DNA of 64,000 nt. It comes from Bradyrhizobium sp. CCBAU 51627. Lineage in GTDB: Bacteria > Pseudomonadota > Alphaproteobacteria > Rhizobiales > Xanthobacteraceae. The position numbers were made by a program, and so were the translations under genes. Of this stretch, positions 28,901-37,312 are shown piece by piece. The stretch covers positions 496,001 through 560,000 of the forward strand of contig NZ_LBJG01000024.1 in the NCBI RefSeq assembly GCF_028128765.1, read 5' to 3'. The notes under the pieces were generated by a model. The model made no database searches. It saw only the letters and a program-made list of their open reading frames with translations, and was not told where the DNA came from. Position 1 is the stretch's first letter. Every line of letters starts with the position of its first letter.

Positions 28901-30240
28901 TCGAGCCCGGATGGAAGGCAGATGCTGCGATCCAGGGGCTCGGCCGGACCAACCGCACCAATCAGGCTCAGCCGCCGTTGTTCCGGCCCATCGCGACCGA
29001 CGTGAAGGCGGAAAAGCGCTTCCTCAGCACCATTGCCCGTCGGCTCGACACATTGGGAGCCATTACGCGCGGCCAACGCCAGACCGGAGGGCAGGGGTTG
29101 TTTCGGCCCGAGGACAATCTCGAAAGCCAGTACGGGCGTGACGCGTTGCGTCAACTCTACGCACTGCTAGTGCGAGGCAAGGTCGACGGATGTTCGCTCG
29201 AGAAGTTCGAGGATGCGACCGGCCTGAAACTGACAGATGCAAACGGGCTCAGGGATGACCTGCCGCCGATCACGACCTTCCTGAACAGGTTGTTGGCGCT
29301 CACCATCGACCTGCAGAATGTTCTGTTCACTGCCTTCGAGCAGCTCATGACCGCTCGGATCGAGGGAGCTGTCACGTCGGGCACCTATGACCTCGGGCTG
29401 GAAACCCTCCGCGCCGAAAGCTTTGTCGTCAGCGAACGGCGGTCGATCTATGTCCATTCGCGCACAGGCGCCGAGACGCGGCTGCTCACCATCGTCCAGC
29501 GCCAGCGTAACCATCCTGTTGGTTTGGATGACGCCCTTGCACGTTTTTCCAATCATGCGGTCCTGCTGATCAACGAGCGCTCGGGCCGGGCCGCCGTGCA
29601 GGTTCCGGCCCCGAGCATTATGCTCGACGACGGAGAGATCGAGCGCCGCATCCGCCTGATCCGGCCTATGGAGCAGCACCAGGTCCCCTTGAGCATGATG
29701 GTGGAGAGCCATTGGGTTGAAGCGGATCGCGAACGTTTTGCCGCGGCCTGGCTGGCGGAGCTTGCCGAGGTGCCCGAGTTCACGGAAAGCACGATCCACG
29801 TCGTTGCGGGATTGCTGCTACCCATCTGGAAGCGGCTGCCGAACGAATCGACCCGCGTCTATCGGCTCCAGACCGATGCGGGCGAACGCATCATCGGCCG
29901 CAAGGTTTCTGCTGCGTGGGTCGCAAACGTCTTCTCGGCGGACGCGCCCACGCTGACGCCGGACGCTGCCTTTGCCGCGGTTATGGAGGGACGCACCGTC
30001 CTCGACCTCGCGGAGGGGCTCCAGCTTCGCCGCGTCCGGGTGATGAGCGCATTCCGCATCGAGCTGTCGGGATTCAACGACACGATGCGCGATCGCCTCC
30101 GCGCTTACGGCCTCTTTGGAGAGATCATCTCCTGGAAGCTGCGGATGTTCGTGCCCACGGACGAAAGCGGCGTCGGGATCCTGACAAAGGTGCTCGACAC
30201 CTATCCGGTCGCGCGCGTCAGTGAGCGGGAGGCCGCGTGA
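25924..30240 (+). CDS. Strawberry-notch-like helicase with N-terminal methyltransferase-like domain
   Basis: This 1438-residue protein is a fusion. The first ~330 residues resemble an adenine-type methyltransferase (VLEPSAGTGLLAI and NPPFSVV). The rest is a strawberry-notch-type superfamily 2 helicase with GDGTGAGKGRQVAGILLDNW (Walker A, about residues 500-520), IIFDESHAMQNA (DEXH) and the C-terminal SAATGRT-like block GRTNRTNQAQPPLF. Such proteins are common in large plasmids and ICEs, possibly for DNA modification or defence evasion, though their biochemistry is poorly known. The stop overlaps the next gene's start. Confidence 0.88.
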   Translation: MTEFLAGGAAAAPLSMRAAATVTSAALKAARQILTDLERGRRIDAAVLRSAMEAAFGASDAAGAWNWKTACDVCEAATVLFLRKFGPAMRAKAGSTAAMLPMLARIAGCLPTHTRRSEDSQVLQQFSTPIPLGLAACTAAGITPADRVLEPSAGTGLLAILAELAGGSLMLNELAEGRAALLDHLFAKVEVTRFDAAQIDDHLDASVVPSVVLMNPPFSVVANVDRRMADAAFRHIASALARLCDGGRLVAIAGVGLAPDNPAWTGAFVRLQERGRVVFSAAIDGAVYAKHGTHTDTRLLVIDKWPAADPKGFPASQGMAGDVATLLNWVTQHVPPRLPVAAPVVADIVRRPATPRPAGAIAPSPSLSSGSAPEGVELAYETVDWSPPEGVRLSDALYEEYGLQSVRIPGSCAHPTKLVQSAAMASVAPPKPSYRPHLPSSLLANGVLSDAQLESIIYAGEAHSEFLTGSWTVDTTFDVVAAARDDAENVVRFRRGWFLGDGTGAGKGRQVAGILLDNWLKRRRRAVWISKSDKLIEDAQRDWFALGMERLLVTPLSRFRQGIPIRLSEGILFATYATLRTDERGEKLSRVRQIIEWLGSDFDGVIIFDESHAMQNAVGGKGERGDQAASQQGRAGLRLQHALPNARVVYVSATGATTVHNLPYAQRLGLWGGADFPFATRAEFVEALEEGGVAAMEVLARDLKALGLYAARSLSYEGVEYELVEHQLTPEQVRIYDAYANAFSIIHNNLDAAMRAANITGETGTLNGQAKSAARSAFESAKQRFFGHLLTSMKTPSLIQSIDRDLDAGHAAVIQIVSTGEALMERRLAEIPTEDWGDVQVDITPREYVLDYLAHSFPVQLYEPFTDSEGNLCSRPVYRDGQPVESRETVARRGRLIEKLASLPPVPGALDQIVQRFGTDMVAEVTGRSRRIIRKGDRLVVENRAGSANLAETSAFMDDLKRILVFSDAGGTGRSYHAELSARNRRLRVHYLLEPGWKADAAIQGLGRTNRTNQAQPPLFRPIATDVKAEKRFLSTIARRLDTLGAITRGQRQTGGQGLFRPEDNLESQYGRDALRQLYALLVRGKVDGCSLEKFEDATGLKLTDANGLRDDLPPITTFLNRLLALTIDLQNVLFTAFEQLMTARIEGAVTSGTYDLGLETLRAESFVVSERRSIYVHSRTGAETRLLTIVQRQRNHPVGLDDALARFSNHAVLLINERSGRAAVQVPAPSIMLDDGEIERRIRLIRPMEQHQVPLSMMVESHWVEADRERFAAAWLAELAEVPEFTESTIHVVAGLLLPIWKRLPNESTRVYRLQTDAGERIIGRKVSAAWVANVFSADAPTLTPDAAFAAVMEGRTVLDLAEGLQLRRVRVMSAFRIELSGFNDTMRDRLRAYGLFGEIISWKLRMFVPTDESGVGILTKVLDTYPVARVSEREAA

Positions 30241-31301
30241 TGTCCCCCGCGCCTTCCGAACTGGCACGCCGCCTCGCGCGCGAGGCCGAGGCAGTGTGCC
30301 GATACTATCTCTCCAATGGCAAGCGGTCGGGGCGGTACTGGCTGGTCGGCGACGTCCGCAACACGCCGGGCCGCTCGATGTTCGTGCGGCTTCAGGAATC
30401 ACCGAAGGGCCCCGCCGGCAAGTGGACTGACGCTGCGACCGGTGAGCATGGCGACCTCCTCGATATCATCCGCCAATGCCGGGGGTTACGCGATTTCAGC
30501 GAGGCCGCCGAGGAGGCGCGACGGTTTCTGAAGCTTCCTCGTCCTGAGCCGCAGCCGGCCTCGAAACCCGTTCGTTCGGTGGCGCCGGCTGGATCGCAGC
30601 AAGCCGCGCGCCGGCTCTTTGCGATATCCAGCCCGATCGAGCGGACGGTAGCCGAAACGTATCTGCAAAGTCGCGGCATAACACGCATCCACCATGGTGG
30701 CAGCCTGCGCTTCCACCCTCGTTGCTATTATCGGCCGGACGAGCATTTGCCGGCCGAAAGCTGGCCGGCGATGATTGCCCGCGTCACGGACCTTGAGGGG
30801 CGGATCACCGGAGCGCACCGAACCTGGCTCGATCCAGACGGCTTTGATCGCATTCGTCTAGGCAAGGCTCCAATAGACACGCCACGACGGTCCATGGGCA
30901 ACCTGCTCGGCAACGCCGTTCGCTTCGGCGTCGTGGACGACGTGCTCGCCGCCGGCGAGGGGATCGAGACCATGCTGTCGCTGCGCTACGTGCTGCCGAC
31001 ATTGCCGATGGCAGCTGCGCTTTCGGCCAATCATCTCTCGGCCATGGTGCTACCGGCTGGCCTGCGTCGGCTCTATATCGCCCGCGATGCCGACGCCGCG
31101 GGAGATGCCGTACAGGCGTCTCTCGCCCAGCGAGCAAAAGACGCCGGCATTGAAGCGATAGCGTTGTCACCCCGGCTGGGCGATTTCAACGAAGACCTGC
31201 ACATCTTCGGTCCCGAGACTCTCCGAGCAGCGTTGCGGCTTCAACTAGTACCAGAGGACGTCGTTCGCTTCCTGCGTTTGTCGACAGTAGCGGCAGAATA
31301 G
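30240..31301 (+). CDS. Toprim-domain protein of ICE backbone
   Basis: This ~353-residue protein combines an N-terminal module (YLSNGKRSGRYWLVGDVRNTPGRSMFVRL) with a C-terminal Toprim fold: the acidic Glu in VLAAGEGIETMLSL and the D-x-D in LYIARDADAAGDA. Toprim domains act in primases and topoisomerases; here a primase-like role in element replication is plausible. ATG 30240 overlaps the helicase stop (TGATG); a GTG three bases earlier is an alternative. Confidence 0.82.
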   Translation: MSPAPSELARRLAREAEAVCRYYLSNGKRSGRYWLVGDVRNTPGRSMFVRLQESPKGPAGKWTDAATGEHGDLLDIIRQCRGLRDFSEAAEEARRFLKLPRPEPQPASKPVRSVAPAGSQQAARRLFAISSPIERTVAETYLQSRGITRIHHGGSLRFHPRCYYRPDEHLPAESWPAMIARVTDLEGRITGAHRTWLDPDGFDRIRLGKAPIDTPRRSMGNLLGNAVRFGVVDDVLAAGEGIETMLSLRYVLPTLPMAAALSANHLSAMVLPAGLRRLYIARDADAAGDAVQASLAQRAKDAGIEAIALSPRLGDFNEDLHIFGPETLRAALRLQLVPEDVVRFLRLSTVAAE

Positions 31302-31630
31302 GTCGGTGCTTCGATCGACGTTGATAGGTCGCTCATAACGAGGCCATTGCCGGAAGAGGACGCGACCTCGGCCTTCTAGAGGGCGATCGGACGGCAAGCG
31401 GACCAGGCCGGCAATGGCTGCGCCCGGCTATTTTCCGCCGCGCGCCGGCGATGAGCAGACACAACAGCCATCAAACCGGCGCGCTTTGCATCGCGAAGCA
31501 AAATAGCCGGCCTCCGCCATCCTCCGCTGCCGCTTCGGCCCTTGCGGGTTCTGGCCCGTTCCGCCCGCCGTCTGAGTGATCGCCACGAAGGCCGCGATGG
31601 GCGCGGCCGATCCGGCAAAGGATCCCTCCA
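31302..31630. other. Structured leader before the DUF2493 gene
   Basis: There is no gene. A long inverted repeat pairs the 31425-31448 arm (GGCTATTTT...GCGCGCCGG) with the 31476-31510 arm (CCGGCGCGC...AAAATAGCC). Closer to the gene, 31578-31606 matches 33662-33690 upstream of the DUF736 gene at 24 of 29 positions. This suggests common regulation. Confidence 0.5.
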
Positions 31631-32554
31631 ATGACCGACCGTGACGACATCGAACCTCCGCACGCCTCTTCTCCAACTGACCACGTCCTCACTGAACTAC
31701 AGCTCTTCGGCTACCGTCCCTTCGACGACCAGCCCGACCCACGGCCGCTTCCCGAGGCCAAGATCATCGCGGGTGCCGTCGCCGACATGTTCGACGCCCT
31801 GGTCGCGACGTTGAGCGATACCCGGCTCGAACCGGACCTTGACGATCTGCTCTGGTCGACCGTCAACCTGTTCCATCGTGCCGTCGACCGCATCGAGCGC
31901 CACCTCGACGACAACGAACAGGCGCAGCAGAAGAGCCAGCGCGAGCAGAATGGCTCTGAGGTTCGATCGGTCGAACTCGAGCGCCTGACGGCCGAGGGCA
32001 TCACGCTGATCGAGCGCCGCAACTGCCTGGAGCTCTTCCGCGACACGGCCATCGAGCGCTTCGAGACTCACACCGGATCGTCCTGGCGTCCTCGATCGGG
32101 ATCGCTGGTAAACCACCGCGCGCTGACCGCCGCGATGATCGACTCCCGCGACTTCATCGCAGCGAAGCGTCGCGCTGAAGCCGAGGTCTTGTTGCCGGAA
32201 GGACCGAAGATCGCACTCACCGGCGGGCTCGACTTTAATGACCACCACCTCATCTGGGACCGCCTCGACAAGGTCTATGCCAAGCATCCCGACATGGTCC
32301 TGCTCCATGGCGGCTCGCCGAAAGGTGCGGAGCTTATCGCCTCCAAATGGGCGACTAATCGCAAGGTGCCTCAGATCGCATTCAAGCCTGACTGGACCAA
32401 GCACGCCAAGGCGGCCCCCTTCAAGCGCAACGATGCTATGCTCGAACTCCTGCCGATCGGCGTCATGCACTTCCCGGGCACAGGAATCCAGGACAACCTC
32501 GCTGATAAGGCGAAGCGGCTCGGTATCCCTGTCTGGAGGTTCGGCGGCGCGTGA
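31631..32554 (+). CDS. DUF2493 (SLOG-like) domain protein
   Basis: This 307-residue protein has a helical N-terminal region and a C-terminal DUF2493 domain (about residues 195-300). That domain is a small Rossmann-like SLOG fold, seen as KIALTGGLDFNDHHLIWDRLD, LLHGGSPKGAELIASKWA and GIPVWRFGG. SLOG domains are thought to bind nucleotide-derived ligands. It is a constant member of these ICEs, but no reaction is known for it. AAGGA lies about 10 bases before ATG 31631. Confidence 0.82.
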   Translation: MTDRDDIEPPHASSPTDHVLTELQLFGYRPFDDQPDPRPLPEAKIIAGAVADMFDALVATLSDTRLEPDLDDLLWSTVNLFHRAVDRIERHLDDNEQAQQKSQREQNGSEVRSVELERLTAEGITLIERRNCLELFRDTAIERFETHTGSSWRPRSGSLVNHRALTAAMIDSRDFIAAKRRAEAEVLLPEGPKIALTGGLDFNDHHLIWDRLDKVYAKHPDMVLLHGGSPKGAELIASKWATNRKVPQIAFKPDWTKHAKAAPFKRNDAMLELLPIGVMHFPGTGIQDNLADKAKRLGIPVWRFGGA

Positions 32555-32691
32555 GCGCCGTCTTCTGCCTGCAAACCGAAGTGGGGTTGCATGCGCCGCA
32601 ACTCCGCCTCGTTTCGGTCTCATGTTCACAGATGCGCCGTGGTGGTGGTGGAAGGCGCGACTGGTACATCTATGCACATGGAGCCACCACC

Positions 32692-33141
32692 ATGCTTGCC
32701 CTTGGGCTTGCCATCAACACACTCGGCATCGGCTTGTTCTGCTGGGCGATCTTTGCGCTCGCTGTGTATGCACTGCCGTTTTTCGTCTCTCTCAGTATCG
32801 GAATGACTACGTTTCGGAGCGGCGCCGGCCTCATTGGTGCGGTGCTTATCGCGACGGCCGGCGGTGCGCTGACGCTCGTCCTCGGCCAAGTCGCCGTCGC
32901 AATTACCCGGTCCTTGGCTTTGCGCATCGCGATCGCGACAGCATTTGCTATTCCCGCCGCCGTTGCCGGCTATCATGTGGTGTTCGCCCTGTCCCAGATT
33001 GGGGTGCCTTCGTTGGTTTGGCGTGAAGTCTTCGCTTGCCTGGGCGCGGTTTGCATTGGCGTCACGTCATGGACGCGCTTTATCGTTCCGGCGGAGACGC
33101 GCCCGTTCGAGCCGGGTAGGGTGGTGGAGAGTCCGTCCTAA
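32692..33141 (+). CDS. Small multi-span membrane protein
   Basis: This 149-residue protein has about four hydrophobic segments: LGLAINTLGIGLFCWAIFAL, LIGAVLIATAGGALTLVLG, IAIATAFAIPAAVAGYHVVF and VFACLGAVCIGVTSW. ATG 32692 is preferred over a frame opening at 32551 because GGAG sits about 9 bases upstream and the protein then starts directly with a membrane segment. Proteins of this type often follow DUF2493 genes in related elements. Function unknown. Confidence 0.68.
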   Translation: MLALGLAINTLGIGLFCWAIFALAVYALPFFVSLSIGMTTFRSGAGLIGAVLIATAGGALTLVLGQVAVAITRSLALRIAIATAFAIPAAVAGYHVVFALSQIGVPSLVWREVFACLGAVCIGVTSWTRFIVPAETRPFEPGRVVESPS

Positions 33142-33716
33142 CCAGTTCTTACGGCCGGAAGGCCTGAGAGATGACCATTTACCTCCTTCATCGTCGAACA
33201 GGTTCGCATAGATCGGCGCGCTGAACGGGGATGATCGAGCGCGGAAGAGGCAGTCCGCCTCGGAGCTCTCGATCCAGCCGCCGGCATTTTTGGTCTAGCC
33301 CACGCAGCCGCGGCGGAGCGGTGTTGCGCCGATCCATTCATGGGAGACGATACCGCCCTTTGCAGCAGTTTGTTTCTCTTTCTGCGCTGAATCGTTCCGA
33401 CCTCTTGTTCAGCAAAACCGATATGAGTCATGTCTTCTCCTGAGATTGCGGTTCAGCACGCGGACGCAGGTGGCCTCATGGATGGCTTGATCTGGCCGAA
33501 GACCGGCTTCGCCTCGATCGTCTGAGCCGCAACGCCGTTGATGCGACTTTCTTCCCCTGGGCTTCGCCCATTCCTCGCGAGTCAAGAAAGTCGCCACAAC
33601 GGCGTCCTCCGCTGCGCTCCGGCCCGCGGGCGGGTGCGTCGCCGATCGTCTTCGGCCTGCAGATCGCCATCGAGGCCGCGGTGGTCGCGGGCTCGAAACA
33701 CAACAGGAGAAGTGAC
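33142..33716. other. Structured leader before the DUF736 gene
   Basis: There is no credible gene. A nested hairpin is present: a perfect 11-bp outer stem (GCGACTTTCTT 33543-33553, AAGAAAGTCGC 33584-33594) and an inner TGGGC-TTC-GCCCA stem (33558-33570). Position 33662-33690 repeats the motif seen before the DUF2493 gene. AGGAG lies about 10 bases before the DUF736 start. Confidence 0.5.
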
Positions 33717-34037
33717 ATGGCTAACATCGGTTCTTTCAAGAAGGTCGGCAACGATTTCCAGGGCGAGATTGTCACCCTGAGCCTGCAAGCGAAGGGCGTC
33801 CGCATCGTCGCCGAGACCAACCGGTCCAACGACAACGCCCCCAGCCACCGCATCTATGTGGGGCGCGCGGAGATCGGCGCAGCCTGGTCGAAACGTTCCG
33901 AGGAAGGTCGCGACTACCTCTCACTCAAGCTCGACGACCCCTCCTTCAACGCTCCGATCTATGCGAACCTCTTCGAGGACGAAAGCGGCGAAGGCTACAC
34001 GCTCCTCTGGTCGCGGCCGCGTAAGAACGGTGAGTAA
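33717..34037 (+). CDS. DUF736 family protein
   Basis: This 106-residue protein has the DUF736 pattern: IGSFKKVGNDFQGEI at the start, then VGRAEIGAAWSK and YLSLKLDDPSFNAPIYANLF. These small beta-rich proteins are nearly universal in alphaproteobacterial conjugative elements, but their role is not established. ATG 33717 follows AGGAG with a 10-base spacer. A strong hairpin terminator follows at 34052-34077. Confidence 0.9.
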   Translation: MANIGSFKKVGNDFQGEIVTLSLQAKGVRIVAETNRSNDNAPSHRIYVGRAEIGAAWSKRSEEGRDYLSLKLDDPSFNAPIYANLFEDESGEGYTLLWSRPRKNGE

Positions 34038-34051
34038 GCTCGCTCAATCAA

Positions 34052-34077
34052 GCCCCGCCCGGTTCGCCGGGCGGGGC
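34052..34077. terminator. Bidirectional hairpin terminator
   Basis: A perfect 11-bp GC-rich stem (GCCCCGCCCGG / CCGGGCGGGGC) with a TTCG tetraloop lies between the ends of the plus-strand DUF736 gene and a convergent XRE remnant. There is no T-tract, so termination strength is uncertain. Confidence 0.65.
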
Positions 34078-34113
34078 ACTTCGCGCCCGGGCTGAGGTGC
34101 GGATTACGATTTG

Positions 34114-34307
34114 CTAAGCCGCGCAGCCCCTTTTGAGCGGGTCTTCCGGCTCGCCCCCTAATGCTTCAGCAATCTGCCCGAGCATGGTAACGCTTGCTGT
34201 TGCGTCGCCGATGGCGGCGACATACCGGCGATTAAACCCGCACGCTCGGCCAGCCCCTCCTGCGTCATCTGTAAATCGTGGCGTTTCCGACGCGGAGTCA
34301 CAGCCAT
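34114..34307 (-). pseudogene. XRE-type HTH regulator, frameshifted
   Basis: Read on the minus strand from ATG 34307 the frame gives MAVTPRRKRHDLQMTQEGLAERAG. It then needs a one-base shift (a T missing from a T-run) to continue GFNRRYVAAIGDATASVTMLGQIAEALGGEPED to the stop at 34114. Together this is a 64-residue Cro/C1-type regulator of the kind that controls ICE genes. The frameshift makes it a likely pseudogene, so that control may be lost. Confidence 0.7.
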
Positions 34308-34515
34308 GATCTCGTGAGATCCATGGCGATATGGGAAACTGACCGGAACGATCGTTCTAGCAAACGATCGTTTCTATTCGTGTCCGAACATGCTATCGGA
34401 TGTGACGGCGCTACGTGCGCGACCGAGCTCGGCCGTCGTGTCTGCCGAAGGAATATCCAGGTTTCCAACCGGCAACGGAGACCATGGCGTAGCTTATAGG
34501 CGTTCTAAAAGCGGT

Positions 34516-34776
34516 ATGATGCAGAAGCCATCCCCAGATCCAGACGTAGCTGAGAGTGCGCCGAACCAGCCGACGTTGACGGTCTATGACGAACAGCATG
34601 TCGTCACGTACGTTCGCCTTCTGCACGGCCGACGGTGAGGGGGCGGACTGGCGCGCTTGCATCTGGAACGCGACCGAGAGCCGGACCGTGCGCGGCGCGC
34701 ATATCAGAGTCATCTTGCTCGTGCCAAATGGGTGACTGAGCAAGGGCGGCTCTTACGCGGCGCCTGCTCAAAATAG
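34516..34776 (+). pseudogene. Short DUF2285-type protein, degraded
   Basis: The first frame reads MMQKPSPDPDVAESAPNQPTLTVYDEQHVVTYVRLLH. A shift gives DGEGADWR, and a further shift gives LHLERDREPDRARRAYQSHLARAKWVTEQGRLLRG. These pieces match the short conserved protein normally found between DUF736 and the DUF6499/DUF2285 gene. At least two frameshifts and a missing internal segment show that it no longer encodes the protein. Confidence 0.65.
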
Positions 34777-34942
34777 AAGAACGTCGCCGGCCGACGACTT
34801 GCAGGAAGAACTATTTCCTTTTGCTAATCGGTGGTCATTCCGAAGTACCACGTGGTGCCAAAGTAGCGACTTCCTACAACCGCCTCGTTCATACCTATTT
34901 GCGCCGCAATACTTGTTAGTTGCGTGCAATGGGGCGGAAGCA

Positions 34943-35704
34943 ATGCCTGAATTCGACTGGCGGTCGCCGGAATCTTACAAGAGCCTACAAGACGCGGAAG
35001 TCACCGACATCGCCTGGGAATCTCTCCGCCGCAATGCCGACTATCGGCGTGAGTACGAGGTGATGATCGCAAGCAGCCCAGATGGTGCGGTGACCGCAGA
35101 ATTCAGGAGGAAATGGGGTATCTGCTTTCGCCCATGACCCACGGAGGTCCTTCGACGAGCAGACAATCTTTTGGGCGCTGCGGCGGTCGTTCCGGTCAAG
35201 GTTGCCGGGGCTGCCGATCGCAGTTCAGCGTCTCAACCGCTGCTTGACCTTGCAGGAGGTCAGGTGCGCCGCGCCGCCGACGGCTGGCACGCCGTGCTGC
35301 GCATCGGTTCGGCGGACCACCGTGACTGGTCCAAGGGCCCGCCGGTGCTCGGCGCGTCATATGCAGCCGACTTGCCGTTCGACGGCGATTTCGACGCGCG
35401 TGCTTATGCAGCCCGGCGGCTGTGGCGCGCGATGAATGGACGCGCGCCGGGCCCTGCCTTTCATCAACTGTCGAAACAGCGGCGCGAGCGCTTGAGGGCT
35501 GCGATCCGTGCGCTCGACGCGCACGGCGCGGGCGCAAGCTATCGCGTTATCGCCGAAGTACTGTTCGGCAAGAAGCGCATCCCCGATCGTGCCTGGAAGA
35601 CGCATGATCTGCGCAATCGAACGATCCGCTTGGTGCAAGGCGGCCTCACGTTGATGCGCGGTAGTTACCGCAAACTTCTGCGGCCCGGGCGCAAGGACGA
35701 GTAG
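34943..35704 (+). pseudogene. DUF6499/DUF2285 regulator interrupted by an in-frame TGA
   Basis: The two parts lie in the same frame: MPEFDWRSPESYKSLQDAEV...FRRKWGICFRP (34943-35134), then a TGA at 35135-35137, then PTEVLRRADNLLGAAAVVPVKV and the DUF2285 part ending LMRGSYRKLLRPG. Without the stop it would be one protein of about 253 residues, as usual in these elements. A single base change (for example CGA to TGA) explains the break. The DUF2285 half could still be made from an internal TTG near 35171. Confidence 0.75.
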
Positions 35705-35837
35705 TGCCGCCCCGGAGGGGTGCCGAAAATCGCCTCCTGAAACTTCGGCATCCCCCTCCGAGAACCTGCTTCTCCATGATGACCGCACACACGCCGGCGC
35801 CGCCATGCGTGGTGCGCTGTCATCCTGGAGTCCTCAA

Positions 35838-36119
35838 ATGCCCGATCCGATGGCCGGTCTCCCCCCGCGATTCCTGCGTACACCTGAGGCCGCGCGTTAC
35901 CTTGGCCTCTCCGGCCGCACGCTGGAGAAGCACCGCACGTACGGTACTGGACCGACGTATCGGAAGATTGGCGGACGTGTTGTCTACGCTGTCGATGACC
36001 TGAAAGCGTGGGCCGACCGCGGCGCCAAGACGTCGACATCCGATCCCGGCAAGGGGACCGTGCTGCCCGCCAAGAAGCATCCGGCCTTGCGTCCCTATGC
36101 AGGTCAGGAACGTCGCTGA
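35838..36119 (+). CDS. AlpA/MerR-like HTH DNA-binding protein
   Basis: This 93-residue protein has an excisionase-like winged HTH: FLRTPEAARYLGLSGRTLEKHRTYGTGPTYRKIGGRVVYAVDDLKAWAD. Such proteins act as excisionase-like or transcriptional regulators for ICE genes. ATG 35838 was chosen because the domain begins soon after; the frame opens 33 bases earlier. It ends 22 bases before the RepA start. Confidence 0.85.
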   Translation: MPDPMAGLPPRFLRTPEAARYLGLSGRTLEKHRTYGTGPTYRKIGGRVVYAVDDLKAWADRGAKTSTSDPGKGTVLPAKKHPALRPYAGQERR

Positions 36120-36141
36120 TAGCCGCGTGAGAGCAGTGACT

Positions 36142-37023
36142 ATGCGGCGCAAACACCATTCCGAGCGCAACCAGCTTGAGCTCTTTCGGGCGCTACCCGG
36201 CGATCTTGCGCCCCGCGACGCGCAAGATCTGATGGCCTATCCGTTCTTCTCGCTCGCAAAAACGAAGCGAACTGTGCCGATCGATTTCCGTGCCGGGACG
36301 ATCGCAATTCGGGTCGAAGCAGTGCCGGAACACGGCATGGCGACCATTTGGGATGCAGACGTTCTGATCTGGGCTGCGTCCCAGATCGTCGAAGCGCGTG
36401 ACGCTGGCTTGAAGACGTCGCGCCTGATGGCCGCAACGCCCTATGAAATTCTGACGTTTGTCGGCCGCGGCACCAGCGCACGCGACTATGACCGGCTGAA
36501 GGCGGGCCTCGACAGACTTCAGTCAACGACGGTGATGACGTCGATCCGCCAGCCGACAGAACGGCGGCGGCATCGCTTCTCGTGGATCAACGAGTGGAGG
36601 GAGACGGCCGATGCAAATGGTCGTCCATTCGGGCTAGAGCTGATTCTGCCGGATTGGTTCTACGCTGGCGTCATCGATGACGCGCTCGTGCTGACGATCG
36701 ATCGCGCTTATTTCGATCTGACGGGTGGGCTTGAGCGCTGGCTTTATCGTCTTGTACGCAAGCACGGCGGCCGACAGGACAGCGGCTGGAGCTTTGATCT
36801 TCTGCACCTCCATGCCAAATCCGGCATCCTCTCGCCGCTCAAGCACTTTGCTTACGACGTCCGTCAGATCGTCCAGCGCCAGACGTTGCCCGGCTATCAG
36901 CTCGTGCTTATGCGCGATCCTGATGGCGCCGAGCGGCTGAAGTTCACGCCTATGCCTGTTGATCCCTTAACGGCACGCCTGCGCCGCCGCGGTCTCATTC
37001 CAAATTTGGAGGACAACCTGTGA
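36142..37023 (+). CDS. repA: Replication initiator RepA
   Basis: This 293-residue protein matches the RepA replication-initiator family of alphaproteobacterial plasmids and ICEs. Visible blocks are LMAYPFFSLAKTKRT, ATIWDADVLIWAASQIVEA, RLMAATPYEILTFVGRGTSARDYDRLKAGLDRLQ and the winged-helix region LERWLYRLVRKHGG. It should bind the three iterons directly downstream (37029-37094) and allow plasmid-like replication of the excised element. ATG 36142 is used because the frame before it overlaps the HTH gene. Confidence 0.9.
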   Translation: MRRKHHSERNQLELFRALPGDLAPRDAQDLMAYPFFSLAKTKRTVPIDFRAGTIAIRVEAVPEHGMATIWDADVLIWAASQIVEARDAGLKTSRLMAATPYEILTFVGRGTSARDYDRLKAGLDRLQSTTVMTSIRQPTERRRHRFSWINEWRETADANGRPFGLELILPDWFYAGVIDDALVLTIDRAYFDLTGGLERWLYRLVRKHGGRQDSGWSFDLLHLHAKSGILSPLKHFAYDVRQIVQRQTLPGYQLVLMRDPDGAERLKFTPMPVDPLTARLRRRGLIPNLEDNL

Positions 37024-37028
37024 ATCAG

Positions 37029-37094
37029 CTCGTGCTATCGAGGACCGCAACCCTCGTGCTATCGAGGACCCGATCCTCGTGCTATCGGGGACCG
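37029..37094 (+). repeat. Three iterons downstream of repA (probable oriV)
   Basis: CTCGTGCTATCGAGGACCG occurs at 37029-37047, with one change at 37053-37071, and again with one change (GGGGACCG) at 37076-37094. The period is 23-24 bp, about two helical turns, so bound RepA copies would sit on one DNA face. A hairpin AGAAATCC-TTC-GGATTTCT follows at 37153-37171. Confidence 0.75.
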
Positions 37095-37312
37095 AAATCG
37101 AGCTTAAGAGCTTGTTTCTCCGCTCTTTCCGGCCGCTCTAACTTTACTAACCAGAAATCCTTCGGATTTCTTCTAACGGAGCAGACCGCAACTTGCATGG
37201 GAGGTGACCGGGAACGCCGGGCCGCCCGTCCTGCTGGCCTTCACAAGCCGCACAGGCACTTTACCGCCCTCCAAGCGCTCGGCGCCCAGTTCGAGCTTCA
37301 GGGAGCGGCGGC

